A DNA stretch of 64,000 nt from Rhizobacter sp. (GTDB lineage Bacteria; Pseudomonadota; Gammaproteobacteria; Burkholderiales; Burkholderiaceae_C): NCBI GenBank assembly GCA_019635355.1, contig JAHBZQ010000001.1:4030001-4094000 (forward strand), written 5' to 3'. The notes beneath the pieces were generated by a model. That model was not told the origin of the DNA. It did no database searches and saw nothing but the letters and a program-made list of their open reading frames with translations. The position numbers and the translations under genes are program-made. Below, in pieces: positions 40,633 through 48,890 of the stretch (within the stretch, counting starts at the first letter, position 1; the number at the start of each line of letters is the position of its first letter).

Positions 40633-41295
40633 GTGCCGACCTGCCGCATCGACCACATCACCATCACCGCCGCTACGCTCGAAGCAGGCGCTGAGCTGGT
40701 GTTCGAGTCTCTGGGCGTGAGGCCGCAGCCAGGCGGCGAACACCCGCGGATGGGAACGCACAACCTGCTGCTGCGCCTCGGTGACGCCGTGTTCCTCGAG
40801 GTGATCGCCGTCAATCCGAACGCGCCTCGTCCGCCGCGCCCACGGTGGTTCGAGCTGGACCGCCTCTCGCCCGGCACGCCGCCGCGCCTTGCCTGCTGGG
40901 TGGCGCGCACCGACGACATCGTCGGTGCCTTGCGCGACTGTCCTGCGCCGCTGGGCGCGCCGCAGACCCAATCCAGGGGCACTTTGGAATGGCGCATCTC
41001 GATCCCGGACGATGGCCACCTACCCTTCGGTGGCGCGGCGCAGGCGTTGATCCAGTGGCAAACCGCCACGCATCCCGCCCGCAGCCTGCTCGACCTGGGT
41101 TGTGCACTGGTCGCCTTGGAGCTGCTGCACCCCGACACACCCGCATTGCGCAATGTGCTCGACACGCTTCAGGTGGCAGAGCCAGGCGTCGACCTCACGG
41201 TGCGCGAGGCCGCATCGCCCGGAATCGTGGCGCACATCCGCACCCCGCACGGGCTCCGACGGCTGGGCCCGCAAGCCCCTCTCCTGCAGCGTTAG
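40633..41295 (+). CDS. VOC-superfamily (glyoxalase-like) protein
   Basis: 220 residues from a GTG start. The beginning CRIDHITITAATLEAGAELV and the segment GTHNLLLRLGDAVFLEVIAV match the first half of glyoxalase-like proteins of the PF13468 type, in which a single chain carries two beta-alpha-beta-beta-beta modules. The His in DHITI and Glu in LEVI are the usual first metal ligands. Substrate is unknown. It starts 21 nt after the Cys-rich gene and may be co-transcribed. Confidence 0.8.
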   Translation: MPTCRIDHITITAATLEAGAELVFESLGVRPQPGGEHPRMGTHNLLLRLGDAVFLEVIAVNPNAPRPPRPRWFELDRLSPGTPPRLACWVARTDDIVGALRDCPAPLGAPQTQSRGTLEWRISIPDDGHLPFGGAAQALIQWQTATHPARSLLDLGCALVALELLHPDTPALRNVLDTLQVAEPGVDLTVREAASPGIVAHIRTPHGLRRLGPQAPLLQR

Positions 41296-41333
41296 CATCG
41301 AACCGATCCGCTCCGCCCCCTCAAGACCTTCCC

Positions 41334-41687
41334 ATGCGCACGACCCTCCTCCTGACCTCGCTGATCCTGCTCTCCGCCTGCGCGAATGCTCCCGAGAGCG
41401 CCGCCGACAAAGGCGCCCTGGGCAAGGTCCAGGAACGCAAGATCGTGTCCACGACGATGGAGCGCTCGGCGTCCCGGCCCCAGGTGCCGATCCGCGAACG
41501 GGCGATGTCGAGTCAGCCGCTCCAGGAGTCGGTGCTCAAGCCGGTCTACGAGCACCTGGTCGCGCTCGAAGACGGCCGCTCGCTGCGGGTGCAGAGCACC
41601 CATGCCGGGTTTCCGGTGGGCAGCTGTGTCCGCGTGGCCGAGGGCGACAGCCCCGCGCGGCTGCTGCCGAGCACCGGCTGCAAGTAG
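41334..41687 (+). CDS. Small predicted lipoprotein
   Basis: 117 residues. MRTTLLLTSLILLSAC is a lipoprotein signal with lipobox LSAC and lipidated Cys16. The mature part is polar, with KIVSTTMERSASRPQVPIRE and a C-terminal SLRVQSTHAGFPVGSCVRVA segment that looks like a small beta domain of the outer-membrane 17-kDa antigen/SlyB-type end. No function can be assigned. It is followed in the same frame, after its TAG, by an acetyltransferase fragment. Confidence 0.8.
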   Translation: MRTTLLLTSLILLSACANAPESAADKGALGKVQERKIVSTTMERSASRPQVPIRERAMSSQPLQESVLKPVYEHLVALEDGRSLRVQSTHAGFPVGSCVRVAEGDSPARLLPSTGCK

Positions 41688-41813
41688 GCCCACCGCTTCA
41701 CCTTCATGATGCTCATGACCGGCCGGAAAGACGACGCCACCCTGCGCTTCTATGAGCGCGCCGCCTTCGACCGCCACGGCAAACAAGCCTTCATCGCGAG
41801 GCCGCCGCACTGA
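41688..41813 (+). pseudogene. Remnant of a GNAT acetyltransferase (C-terminus only)
   Basis: The frame directly after the lipoprotein stop encodes about 41 residues ending in TGA at 41811-41813. They include LMTGRKDDATLRFYERAAFD, the classic GNAT motif B (the TGRK and FYERAGF signature, here with Ala for Gly), then RHGKQAFIARPPH. The acetyl-CoA binding motif A and everything before it are absent. An internal ATG at 41706 exists, but a 36-residue product could not form a GNAT fold. I read it as the 3' end of a gene lost by deletion. Confidence 0.75.
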
Positions 41814-41814
41814 C

Positions 41815-42348
41815 ATGGCACGCAACATCGAGATCAAGGCCCGCATCGCAGGCATCGACTCCATCGTCGACGCCTTGCGCCCCTTGGGTGCCGAAGGCCC
41901 GACCGAGATCCTCCAGGACGACACCTTCTTCCACTGCGACAACGGCCGCCTGAAGCTGCGGGCGTTCTCCGCCACGCACGGCGAGCTGATCTTCTACCAA
42001 CGCGACAACCAGCCCGGCCCGAAGGAGTCGTTCTACGTGCGCGCTCCGACCCACGACCCCGCCGCGCTGCGGCAGGCGCTGACGCTTGCGCATGGCGCGT
42101 GCGGCCGTGTGATCAAGCAGCGCACGCTGTACCTTGTCGGTCGCACGCGGGTGCACCTCGACCGCGTGCAGGGCCTCGGCGAGTTCCTCGAACTCGAAGT
42201 GGTGATGGACGAGGCCGAGCCTGTGTCGGCCGGTGTCGACGAGGCGCACCGCCTCATGGCCGCGCTCGGCGTGCAGCCCCATCAGCTGGTCGAAGACGCC
42301 TACGTCGACCTGCTCGCCCGCGCGCCAGCGCACGCACGCGATGGCTGA
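41815..42348 (+). CDS. CYTH-domain protein (class IV adenylate cyclase / triphosphatase family)
   Basis: 177 residues. CYTH proteins bind triphosphates in an acidic-basic tunnel. The N-terminal ARNIEIKARI is the position of the ExExK signature, but the first Glu is Asn here (NIEIK). GRLKLR, LIFYQRDN, KQRTLYLVGRTRVHLD and LGEFLELEVV follow in family order. Activity could be a cyclase or an inorganic or thiamine triphosphatase; the changed signature makes cyclase activity uncertain. It overlaps the next gene by 8 nt. Confidence 0.82.
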   Translation: MARNIEIKARIAGIDSIVDALRPLGAEGPTEILQDDTFFHCDNGRLKLRAFSATHGELIFYQRDNQPGPKESFYVRAPTHDPAALRQALTLAHGACGRVIKQRTLYLVGRTRVHLDRVQGLGEFLELEVVMDEAEPVSAGVDEAHRLMAALGVQPHQLVEDAYVDLLARAPAHARDG

Positions 42349-42736
42349 CGCCCCGCTCTACCAGCTGCTTGCCGATGCCGTGCTGGTGCTGCACGTGTCG
42401 CTCGTGCTCTTCGTCGTGGGCGGCCTGGTGCTGGTCGTCGTGGGCAACCTGCGATCGTGGCCGTGGGTCAACGCCTGGTGGTTCCGGCTCGCCCACCTGC
42501 TGACCATCGGTGTGGTCGTCGCCGAAGCGTGGTGGGGTGTCGTGTGCCCGCTCACCACGCTCGAGATGTGGCTACGGGCTCAGGCGCGCGACAGCACCTA
42601 CGCCGGCAGCTTCATCGAGCACTGGTTGCAGGCCTTGCTCTTCTGGCAGGCGCCGCCCTGGGTGTTCACCGTGGCCTACACGCTCTTCGGCCTGGCGGTG
42701 GCCGCCGCGTGGTGGCGTTTCCCGCCCCGGCGATGA
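42341..42736 (+). CDS. DUF2784 family membrane protein
   Basis: 131 residues with three to four hydrophobic segments. LYQLLADAVLVLHVSLVLFV, RLAHLLTIGVVVAEAWWGVV, CPLTTLEMWLR and SFIEHWLQALLFW are characteristic of DUF2784. The function of the family is unknown. The start lies inside the end of the CYTH gene, which suggests coupling. It converges with the thioredoxin gene, whose stop abuts. Confidence 0.88.
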   Translation: MADAPLYQLLADAVLVLHVSLVLFVVGGLVLVVVGNLRSWPWVNAWWFRLAHLLTIGVVVAEAWWGVVCPLTTLEMWLRAQARDSTYAGSFIEHWLQALLFWQAPPWVFTVAYTLFGLAVAAAWWRFPPRR

Positions 42737-43105
42737 TCAGGCGCGTGACCAGAGGCGCTTGGCGAGCGCCTGCACCTCGGTATCGGGGTGCGGTGTACCG
42801 CGGCGGCCTTCGCGCTCGTTGCGCAGCAGGCGCCAGAGGGTGTCTTTGTGGGGCAGCACGGTGCCGAAGAAGCGCACGCCATCGGCATCGCTGACCAGCA
42901 AGGTGGGAAAGTTTTCCACCTCGACGGGGTCGACGAATTCGGATTCGTCTTCGATGTCGACCCACACGAAGCGCATGTCGCCGGTGTGGGAAAAGGCCTG
43001 CGCCGCCTCCTCGAAGATGCTGCGGTAATCGCGGCAGGTGCCGCACCACTCGGCGCACAGGCACACCACGAGCAGGGGTGCAGAGGATGTGGGCGTGTCA
43101 GACAT
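42737..43105 (-). CDS. Thioredoxin-family protein
   Basis: 122 residues with the redox motif WCGTC (Cys21, Cys24) and a cis-Pro-type loop NFPTLLVSD. There is no signal peptide, so it is predicted cytoplasmic. It lacks the classical WCGPC of thioredoxin 1, so it is a thioredoxin-like reductase of unknown partner. It is convergent with DUF2784, with no spacer. Confidence 0.88.
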   Translation of the reverse strand: MSDTPTSSAPLLVVCLCAEWCGTCRDYRSIFEEAAQAFSHTGDMRFVWVDIEDESEFVDPVEVENFPTLLVSDADGVRFFGTVLPHKDTLWRLLRNEREGRRGTPHPDTEVQALAKRLWSRA

Positions 43106-43218
43106 TGCCCCGGATCATCTCAGACCGCGCCGCATCGTGCCGCGCGCGGCAGGTTTCGGAATGCGAGTTGCCGCAACCGGGGCAGGCTGGGTGTCCAGTC
43201 GCTGAAGGAGATACATCC

Positions 43219-43584
43219 ATGAGCAAGAAACTACTCGCCGCCATCGTCGCCACCACCTTGGGCTGCGGCCTCGCCACGGCGCAGACCACCACCACCGCGC
43301 CGAACTCCGGTTCCCCTGGCGCCGCGCCCGCAACCGCGCCGAGCGTCCTGACCCAGGAAGGCAAGGACGCGAAGGAAACCGCCAAGGGCGAATACAAGGC
43401 GCGCAAGAAGATCGCCGAGGCGAACAAGGAACTGAACAAGGCCGACTGCGAGGTCTCGTCCAACGGCATGGCCGAGCACGCCTGCAAGAAGCACGCGCGC
43501 GCCCAGGCCAAGGAAGAGAAGGCCGAAGCCAAGATGGTCTACGAGAACGAGAAGAAGGACATCAAGGACACCCACAGCAAGTAA
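43219..43584 (+). CDS. Small secreted Lys/Ala/Glu-rich protein of unknown function
   Basis: 121 residues. MSKKLLAAIVATTLGCGLATA is a Sec signal with an AxA cleavage site. The mature protein starts with a Thr/Pro/Ala-rich linker and continues as a highly charged helical region (KDAKETAKGEYKARKKIAEA; AQAKEEKAEAKMVYENEKKD) with two cysteines (in KADCEV and EHACKK) that could form a disulfide. A good GAAGGAGA ribosome site precedes the ATG. No recognised family. Confidence 0.78.
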   Translation: MSKKLLAAIVATTLGCGLATAQTTTTAPNSGSPGAAPATAPSVLTQEGKDAKETAKGEYKARKKIAEANKELNKADCEVSSNGMAEHACKKHARAQAKEEKAEAKMVYENEKKDIKDTHSK

Positions 43585-43645
43585 GCGTGGGTTCGGGCGA
43601 CGGGCCACGCGCCCGTCCGCCTGTGCGTGGCGCACACCCGGCCGC

Positions 43646-44029
43646 TCAGAGCTTCGGCTCGATGAGGACGCCGGGGATCTTCTCTTCCCAGAACGCCACG
43701 CGCCCGCGCAGGCCTTGGTGCTCCTCATAGGGCGCTTCATAGCTCCACGCCGCATCGCGCAGCAGGCCCGCGTCGAGCTTCAGCGAGTAATACGTCGCGC
43801 GGCCCTTGTACGGGCAGTCGCTCGTGGTGTCGGAGCGCACCAGCCGCTGCATGGCCACGTCTTCCCGCGGGAAGTAATAGCGCACCGGGTGGTGGTCTTC
43901 CACCACCTGCACCACGTCGATGGAATCGGAGATCACGTCGCCGTCGACCTCCACCTTCATCCACAGGCCGAGGGGCTGCTCCCGCACAAGATGGTCGGGG
44001 TCCTTCTGGTACCCCGGTGATTTGCGCAT
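43646..44029 (-). CDS. DUF427 family protein
   Basis: 127 residues beginning MRKSPGYQKDPDHLVREQPL. The PVRYYFPREDV segment, the SDCPYKGRATYY motif containing the conserved Cys, and SYEAPYEEHQGLRGRVAFW identify DUF427. The biochemical function of the family is not established. It is divergent from the helicase gene 115 bp away. The frame extends upstream to 44296, but that region is the control region and start of the helicase gene. Confidence 0.9.
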   Translation of the reverse strand: MRKSPGYQKDPDHLVREQPLGLWMKVEVDGDVISDSIDVVQVVEDHHPVRYYFPREDVAMQRLVRSDTTSDCPYKGRATYYSLKLDAGLLRDAAWSYEAPYEEHQGLRGRVAFWEEKIPGVLIEPKL

Positions 44030-44144
44030 CGTGAACTCCTGTGAGGCAAGCAATGCCCTGTGTCGGCAAACCCCATGCCGTTGCCGGTGTATCGCGGGTG
44101 CATGACAGCAGCGCGGCAGGCGAGGGCGATATGCTGGCCTGGCC

Positions 44145-47100
44145 ATGCCCCTGCAAGACTTCCACCCTGCCGTCGCCCAGTGGTTCCAGAAGCGCTTCCC
44201 AGCGCCGACCGAGGCGCAGGCCGCCGCGTGGCCGGCCATCCGCGCAGGCCGCCATACGCTGGTGGCGGCGCCCACCGGCTCGGGCAAGACGCTCACCGCC
44301 TTCCTCGCCGCGCTCGATGGCCTGGTGCGACAGGGCCTGCGCCCCGAAGGCCTTCCCGACGAGACGGTGGTGGTCTACGTCTCGCCGCTCAAGGCCTTGT
44401 CGAACGACATCCGCCTGAACCTCGAAGCGCCGCTCGCCGGCATACGCGCCGAGCTCGCCGCGCTCGGCCTGCCGGAGGTCGAGATCCGCACCGCGGTGCG
44501 CACCGGCGACACGCCGCAAAAGGAGCGGCAGCTGAGCCTCAGGCGCCCGCCGCACATCCTCGTCACGACGCCCGAGTCGCTCTACGTGCTGCTCGGCTCG
44601 GTGTCGGGCCGCACGATGTTGTCGACCGTGCGCGCGGTCATCGTCGATGAGATCCACGCCATCGCCGACGGCAAGCGCGGGAGCCACCTCGCGCTGTCGC
44701 TGGAACGTTTGCAGCAGCTGTGTGGCGTGCGCCTGAGCCGCATCGGCCTCTCGGCCACGCAAAAGCCGATCGAGGAAGTGGCGCGCTTTCTCGTCGGCAC
44801 GGCGGCGGTGCACGGTGGCGTGGCCGACTGCCACATCGTCGACATCGGCTACGCCAAGCAACGCGACCTGGCGCTGGCCGTGCCGCCCACGCCGCTCGGC
44901 GCGGTGATGTCGAACGACCAGTGGGAGCAGGTCTACCGCCAGGTGGCGGCGATGGCGCAGGAGCACCGCACCACGCTCGTCTTCGTCAACACCCGCCGCA
45001 TGGCCGAGCGCGCGGCACGGCACCTCGGCGAGTTGCTGGGCAAGGAGTCGGTGGCCGCGCACCACGGCAGCCTCGCGAAGGAAGCGCGGCTCGAGGCCGA
45101 GCAGCGCCTGAAGTGCGGTGAGCTCACGCTGCTCGTGGCCACCGCCTCGCTGGAGCTCGGGCTCGACATCGGCGATGTCGAACTCGTCTGCCAGCTCGGT
45201 TCGCCGCGTTCCATCGCGAGCTTCCTGCAGCGTGCGGGCCGCTCCGGCCACGCGGTGGGTGGCGTGCCCAAGGCGCGGCTCTTCCCGCAGTCGCGCGACG
45301 AGCTGGTCGAATGCGCGGCGCTGCTCGACTGCGTGCGCCGCGGCGAGCTCGACGCGCTGCACATCCCGCCCGCGCCGCTCGACGTGCTGGCCCAGCAGAT
45401 CGTGGCCGAGATCGCCTGCCAGGAGTGGGACGAGACCGCGCTCTACGAACTCGTGCGCCGCGCCTGGCCGTATGCCGCCTTGCCGCGCGAGCGCTTCGAC
45501 GCGGTGGTGCGCATGCTGGCCGATGGCTACACCACCCGCCACGGCCAGCGCGGCGCCTATGTGCACCGCGACGCCGTGCACCACCGCCTGCGCGAGCGGC
45601 GCGGCGCGCGCATGACCGCGCTCACCTCGGGCGGCACCATCCCCGAGACCGGCGACTACACCGTGCTGCTCGAGCCGCAGGCCACGCAGGTGGGCACGGT
45701 CAACGAAGACTGGGCGGTCGAAAGCCTGGCCGGCGACATCTTCCAGCTCGGCAACACGAGCTACCGCATCCTGCGCATCGAGCCCGGCCGCGTGCGGGTG
45801 GAAGACGCCCACGGTGCGCCGCCCAACCTCCCGTTCTGGCTGGGCGAAGCGCCGGGGCGCAGCGACGAGCTGTCGGCCGGCGTCTCGCGGCTGCGAGAGG
45901 AGCTGGCGCGTGCGATCGCCGAGCAGGGCGTCGACGCGGCGCGGCAGTGGCTCGTCGACACCCTGCGGCTCGAAGACGCCGCCGCGCGCCAGCTGGTCGA
46001 CCACCTTGCGCGGGCGCTCGCGGTGCTCGGCGAGCTGCCCTCGCAGCACTGCATCGTGCTCGAGCGCTTCTTCGACGAGTCGGGCGGCATGCAGCTCATC
46101 GTGCACTCGCCCTTCGGCAGCCGCCTGAACCGCGCCTGGGGCCTCGCCTTGCGCAAGCGCTTCTGCCGCCAGTTCAACTTCGAGCTGCAGGCGGCCGCCA
46201 CCGAAGACGCGATCGTGTTGTCGCTGTCCACCAGCCACAGCTTTCCCTTGGAGGAAGTGGCGCGCTACCTGCACAGCAACACCGCGCTCGACGTGCTGCT
46301 GCAGGCGCTGCTCGACGCGCCGCTCTTCGGCGCCCGCTGGCGCTGGAACGCCACCAACGCACTGGCCCTGCCGCGCTTCACCGGCGGGCGCAAGGTGGCG
46401 CCGCAGCTGCAGCGCATGCGCTCCGAAGACCTGCTCGCGTCGATCTTCCCCGACCAGGTGGCGTGCGGCGAAAACATCGTCGGCGACCGCGAGATCCCCG
46501 AGCACCCGCTGGTCGCGCAGACGCTCGACGACTGCCTGAACGACGCGATGGACGCGCAAGGCTTTCTTGCGCTGCTGCGGCGCATCGAGTCGGGCGAGGT
46601 GAGGGTGCTGGCGCGCGACCTGCCGGCCCCGTCGCCGCTCGCAGCCGAAGCGCTGAGTGCGCGGCCCTACGCCTACCTCGACGATGCGCCCATCGAAGAG
46701 CGCCGCACCCAGGCGGTGCAGGCGCGCCGCTATGGCGATGGGCCCGCCGACGCGGGTGACCTCGGGCAGCTCGACGCCGAGGCCATTGCCAACGTGCGCG
46801 AGGAAGCGTGGCCACAGCCGCGCCATGCCGATGAGATGCACGAAGTGCTGAACGGGCTCGGCCTCGTCACGCACGACGAGGCCACGCAGCACGCGGGGTG
46901 GGCGGCGTGGCTGGCCGCCCTCGCGCAGGTGAAGCGTGCGACCGCGCTGCAGGCCGAGGGCGCGGTGCTGTGGGTGGCCGCCGAGCGGCTGGTGCAGGTG
47001 GCCGCCGTGCACCCGCACGCCACGCGCGTGCCTGAGATCGAAGCCCCTGCGGGCTACGACACACCGCCCGCCTCGCGCGAAGAGGCCTTGCAGGAACTGC

Positions 47101-48470
47101 TGCGTTCGCGCCTGAGTGCGCTCGGGCCGGTGCGCGCCGAGACGCTGGCGCACCAGCTCGCGGTGCCTCTCGGTGACATCGAATTCGCACTCTCGGCCCT
47201 GCAGTCGGAAGGCTCGGTGATGCAGGGCCACTTCACCCCCGGCACACCGCATGTCGAATGGTGCGAGCGGCACCTGCTCGCGCGCATCCACCGCTACACG
47301 CTCAAGCGCCTGCGGCGAGAGATCGAGCCGGTGGCGCCGCGCGACTTCGCCCGCTTCCTCTTCGAGTGGCAACGCGTGGGCGCCGACAGCCGCGTGAGCG
47401 GGCCCGAGGCGCTGGCTGGCGTGCTGTCGCAGCTGGAAGGCTTCGAAGCCCCCGCCGCCCTGTGGGAGGCCGAGCTGCTGCCCGCGCGGGTGAAGGACTA
47501 TTCCAGCGGCTGGCTCGACGACCTCTGCACCGCAGGCCGCACCCTCTGGCTGCGCTTGCGGCCCTTGGCGAGCGAGAGCCGTGCCGGTGGGGCGTCGCTG
47601 CGCAGCACGCCGGTGCTCCTGCTGCCGCGGCGCAGCGCCGCACTCTGGGCGAGCCTCGCACCCCCGGGCAGCGACGACGCGCAACTCTCGTCACGCGCCC
47701 AACGCGCCGTGGCCTACCTCGCCGAGCACGGTGCCTCGTTCTTCGACGAGATCGCCCACGGCACGCGCCTGTTGCAGGCCGAGTTGGAAGAAGCCTTGAG
47801 CGAACTCGTGGTGCGGGGCCGGGTGAACTGCGACAGCTACGCCGGCCTGCGCGCGCTGCTCGTGCCGGCGGCCAAGCGCGCGACCGCGGCCTCGCGCCAG
47901 CGGCGGCGCGTGCCGCTCTTCAGCATCGAAGACGCCGGCCGCTGGACGCTGGTGCGCCAGCCGGTGTCCACGCAAACCGCGTTGCCGGCCGAAGCCCTCG
48001 AGCATGTGGCGCGGGTGCTGCTGCGCCGCTACGGCGTGGTGGCCTGGCGCATCGTCGAGCGCGAGGCGGCGTGGCTGCCGCCGTGGCGCGAGCTGGTGCG
48101 GGTGTATCGGCGGCTCGAAGCGCGCGGCGAGATCCGCGGCGGCCGGTTCATCGACGGCGGCACCGGCGAGCAGTTCGCGCTGCCCGAGGCCATCGCCTCG
48201 ATGCGGCAGGTGCGCCGCCAGCCGCCCGACGAGCACCTGGTGTGCCTCTCGGCATCCGACCCGGCCAACCTGCTGGGCACCGTGCTCGCCGGCCCGCGCC
48301 TGCCGCGCGTGGCGGGCTCGAAGGTGCTGTACCGGGGCGGCGTGCCCATCGCCACGAGCGTGGCCGGTCAGGTCGACGCGCTCGTCACCTTGTCGCCCGA
48401 GCAGTTGCAGCTCGCCACGCGGGCGCTGTCGCTGGAGCCGGGTTTGCGCTTTCTGGAGCTGACGCTGTGA
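44145..48470 (+). CDS. lhr: Lhr-family DEAD/H-box helicase
   Basis: Large superfamily 2 helicase, 1441 residues, similar in size to E. coli Lhr (about 1540). Walker A APTGSGKT is at 42-49, motif Ia VSPLKALSNDIR at 79-90, motif II DEIH at 168-171 and motif III SATQKP at 203-208. The second RecA domain has FVNTRRMAERAARHL, and motif VI appears in FLQRAGRSGHAVGG. The Lhr core continues with the winged-helix region, and the long C-terminal part (about 900-1441) is the Lhr-CTD module. E. coli Lhr-CTD has been reported to have uracil-DNA glycosylase activity. It probably acts in DNA repair. Its stop overlaps the GTG of a short remnant. Confidence 0.95.
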   Translation: MPLQDFHPAVAQWFQKRFPAPTEAQAAAWPAIRAGRHTLVAAPTGSGKTLTAFLAALDGLVRQGLRPEGLPDETVVVYVSPLKALSNDIRLNLEAPLAGIRAELAALGLPEVEIRTAVRTGDTPQKERQLSLRRPPHILVTTPESLYVLLGSVSGRTMLSTVRAVIVDEIHAIADGKRGSHLALSLERLQQLCGVRLSRIGLSATQKPIEEVARFLVGTAAVHGGVADCHIVDIGYAKQRDLALAVPPTPLGAVMSNDQWEQVYRQVAAMAQEHRTTLVFVNTRRMAERAARHLGELLGKESVAAHHGSLAKEARLEAEQRLKCGELTLLVATASLELGLDIGDVELVCQLGSPRSIASFLQRAGRSGHAVGGVPKARLFPQSRDELVECAALLDCVRRGELDALHIPPAPLDVLAQQIVAEIACQEWDETALYELVRRAWPYAALPRERFDAVVRMLADGYTTRHGQRGAYVHRDAVHHRLRERRGARMTALTSGGTIPETGDYTVLLEPQATQVGTVNEDWAVESLAGDIFQLGNTSYRILRIEPGRVRVEDAHGAPPNLPFWLGEAPGRSDELSAGVSRLREELARAIAEQGVDAARQWLVDTLRLEDAAARQLVDHLARALAVLGELPSQHCIVLERFFDESGGMQLIVHSPFGSRLNRAWGLALRKRFCRQFNFELQAAATEDAIVLSLSTSHSFPLEEVARYLHSNTALDVLLQALLDAPLFGARWRWNATNALALPRFTGGRKVAPQLQRMRSEDLLASIFPDQVACGENIVGDREIPEHPLVAQTLDDCLNDAMDAQGFLALLRRIESGEVRVLARDLPAPSPLAAEALSARPYAYLDDAPIEERRTQAVQARRYGDGPADAGDLGQLDAEAIANVREEAWPQPRHADEMHEVLNGLGLVTHDEATQHAGWAAWLAALAQVKRATALQAEGAVLWVAAERLVQVAAVHPHATRVPEIEAPAGYDTPPASREEALQELLRSRLSALGPVRAETLAHQLAVPLGDIEFALSALQSEGSVMQGHFTPGTPHVEWCERHLLARIHRYTLKRLRREIEPVAPRDFARFLFEWQRVGADSRVSGPEALAGVLSQLEGFEAPAALWEAELLPARVKDYSSGWLDDLCTAGRTLWLRLRPLASESRAGGASLRSTPVLLLPRRSAALWASLAPPGSDDAQLSSRAQRAVAYLAEHGASFFDEIAHGTRLLQAELEEALSELVVRGRVNCDSYAGLRALLVPAAKRATAASRQRRRVPLFSIEDAGRWTLVRQPVSTQTALPAEALEHVARVLLRRYGVVAWRIVEREAAWLPPWRELVRVYRRLEARGEIRGGRFIDGGTGEQFALPEAIASMRQVRRQPPDEHLVCLSASDPANLLGTVLAGPRLPRVAGSKVLYRGGVPIATSVAGQVDALVTLSPEQLQLATRALSLEPGLRFLELTL

Positions 48471-48589
48471 CGACACCCCTGCACATTGCCATCGTCGGCT
48501 GTTCGGCCGAGGGCGTGGTCGACTTGATGCTGGCCTCGGCCTCGGCCTCGGCCCCGGCGCGGGCAGTGCACGCTCAGCGGTCGGCCTGA
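48467..48589 (+). pseudogene. Possible 5' remnant of an aspartate/glutamate racemase-type gene
   Basis: A 40-codon frame begins at GTG 48467, overlapping the helicase stop by 4 nt. It encodes TTPLHIAIVGCSAEG, which resembles the N-terminus of Asp/Glu racemase-like proteins (a beta strand leading into a CSAEG loop). Similarity then ends in a low-complexity run over repeated GGCCTC units (LASASASAPARA) and the frame stops. The rest of the gene is missing. The tight overlap suggests it was once translated with the helicase. Confidence 0.45.
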
Positions 48590-48786
48590 ACCGGCACGAG
48601 CGCCGGTTGCGCGCGGCGCGACCACACCAGCTCATGGAAGAAGAAGGCCACGGTGTTGACCATCGGCTCGATCAGCGCGACGGCCCCCGAGACCTGCCAG
48701 CTGCCGGTGATGGCGTAGGTGACGCCGAAGGCCACGCTGAAGTGCAGCACGGCGAAGCTGGTGGTTTTCTTGACGTGGCGGGCCAT
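48574..48786 (-). CDS. DUF2061 family membrane protein
   Basis: 70 residues with two hydrophobic segments. LHFSVAFGVTYAITGSWQVS and the ALIEPMVNTVAFFFHELVW motif identify DUF2061, a family of small predicted inner-membrane proteins of unknown function. The His-Glu pair in FFHELVW is conserved. A perfect Fur-like palindrome lies 41 bp upstream, so iron regulation is likely. Its 3' end overlaps the racemase-like remnant by 16 nt. Confidence 0.88.
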   Translation of the reverse strand: MARHVKKTTSFAVLHFSVAFGVTYAITGSWQVSGAVALIEPMVNTVAFFFHELVWSRRAQPALVPVQADR

Positions 48787-48827
48787 GACGAACTCCTGTG
48801 AAACGCAGTGTCGTCAGTGTGCCTGTA

Positions 48828-48846
48828 GATGAGAATGATTCTCATC
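48828..48846. promoter_or_regulatory. Fur box upstream of the DUF2061 gene
   Basis: GATGAGAATGATTCTCATC is a perfect 19-bp palindrome with 9-bp arms around a central G. It has the length and layout of the Fur box and matches the classical GATAATGATAATCATTATC at 12 of 19 positions; the core GAGAATGATTCTC is common in Fur-controlled promoters. It lies between the stop of the dehydrogenase gene (48891) and the start of DUF2061 (48786), so DUF2061 is the target. Confidence 0.75.
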
Positions 48847-48890
48847 AAATCGGCCGATGGCCGCCATAGCCACCACCGGCCTAGGCCGGG

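Noticed and set aside
43737..47684. 1315-codon frame antisense to the Lhr helicase gene
   Set aside because: Same codon-bias artefact; the plus-strand frame has complete helicase motifs.
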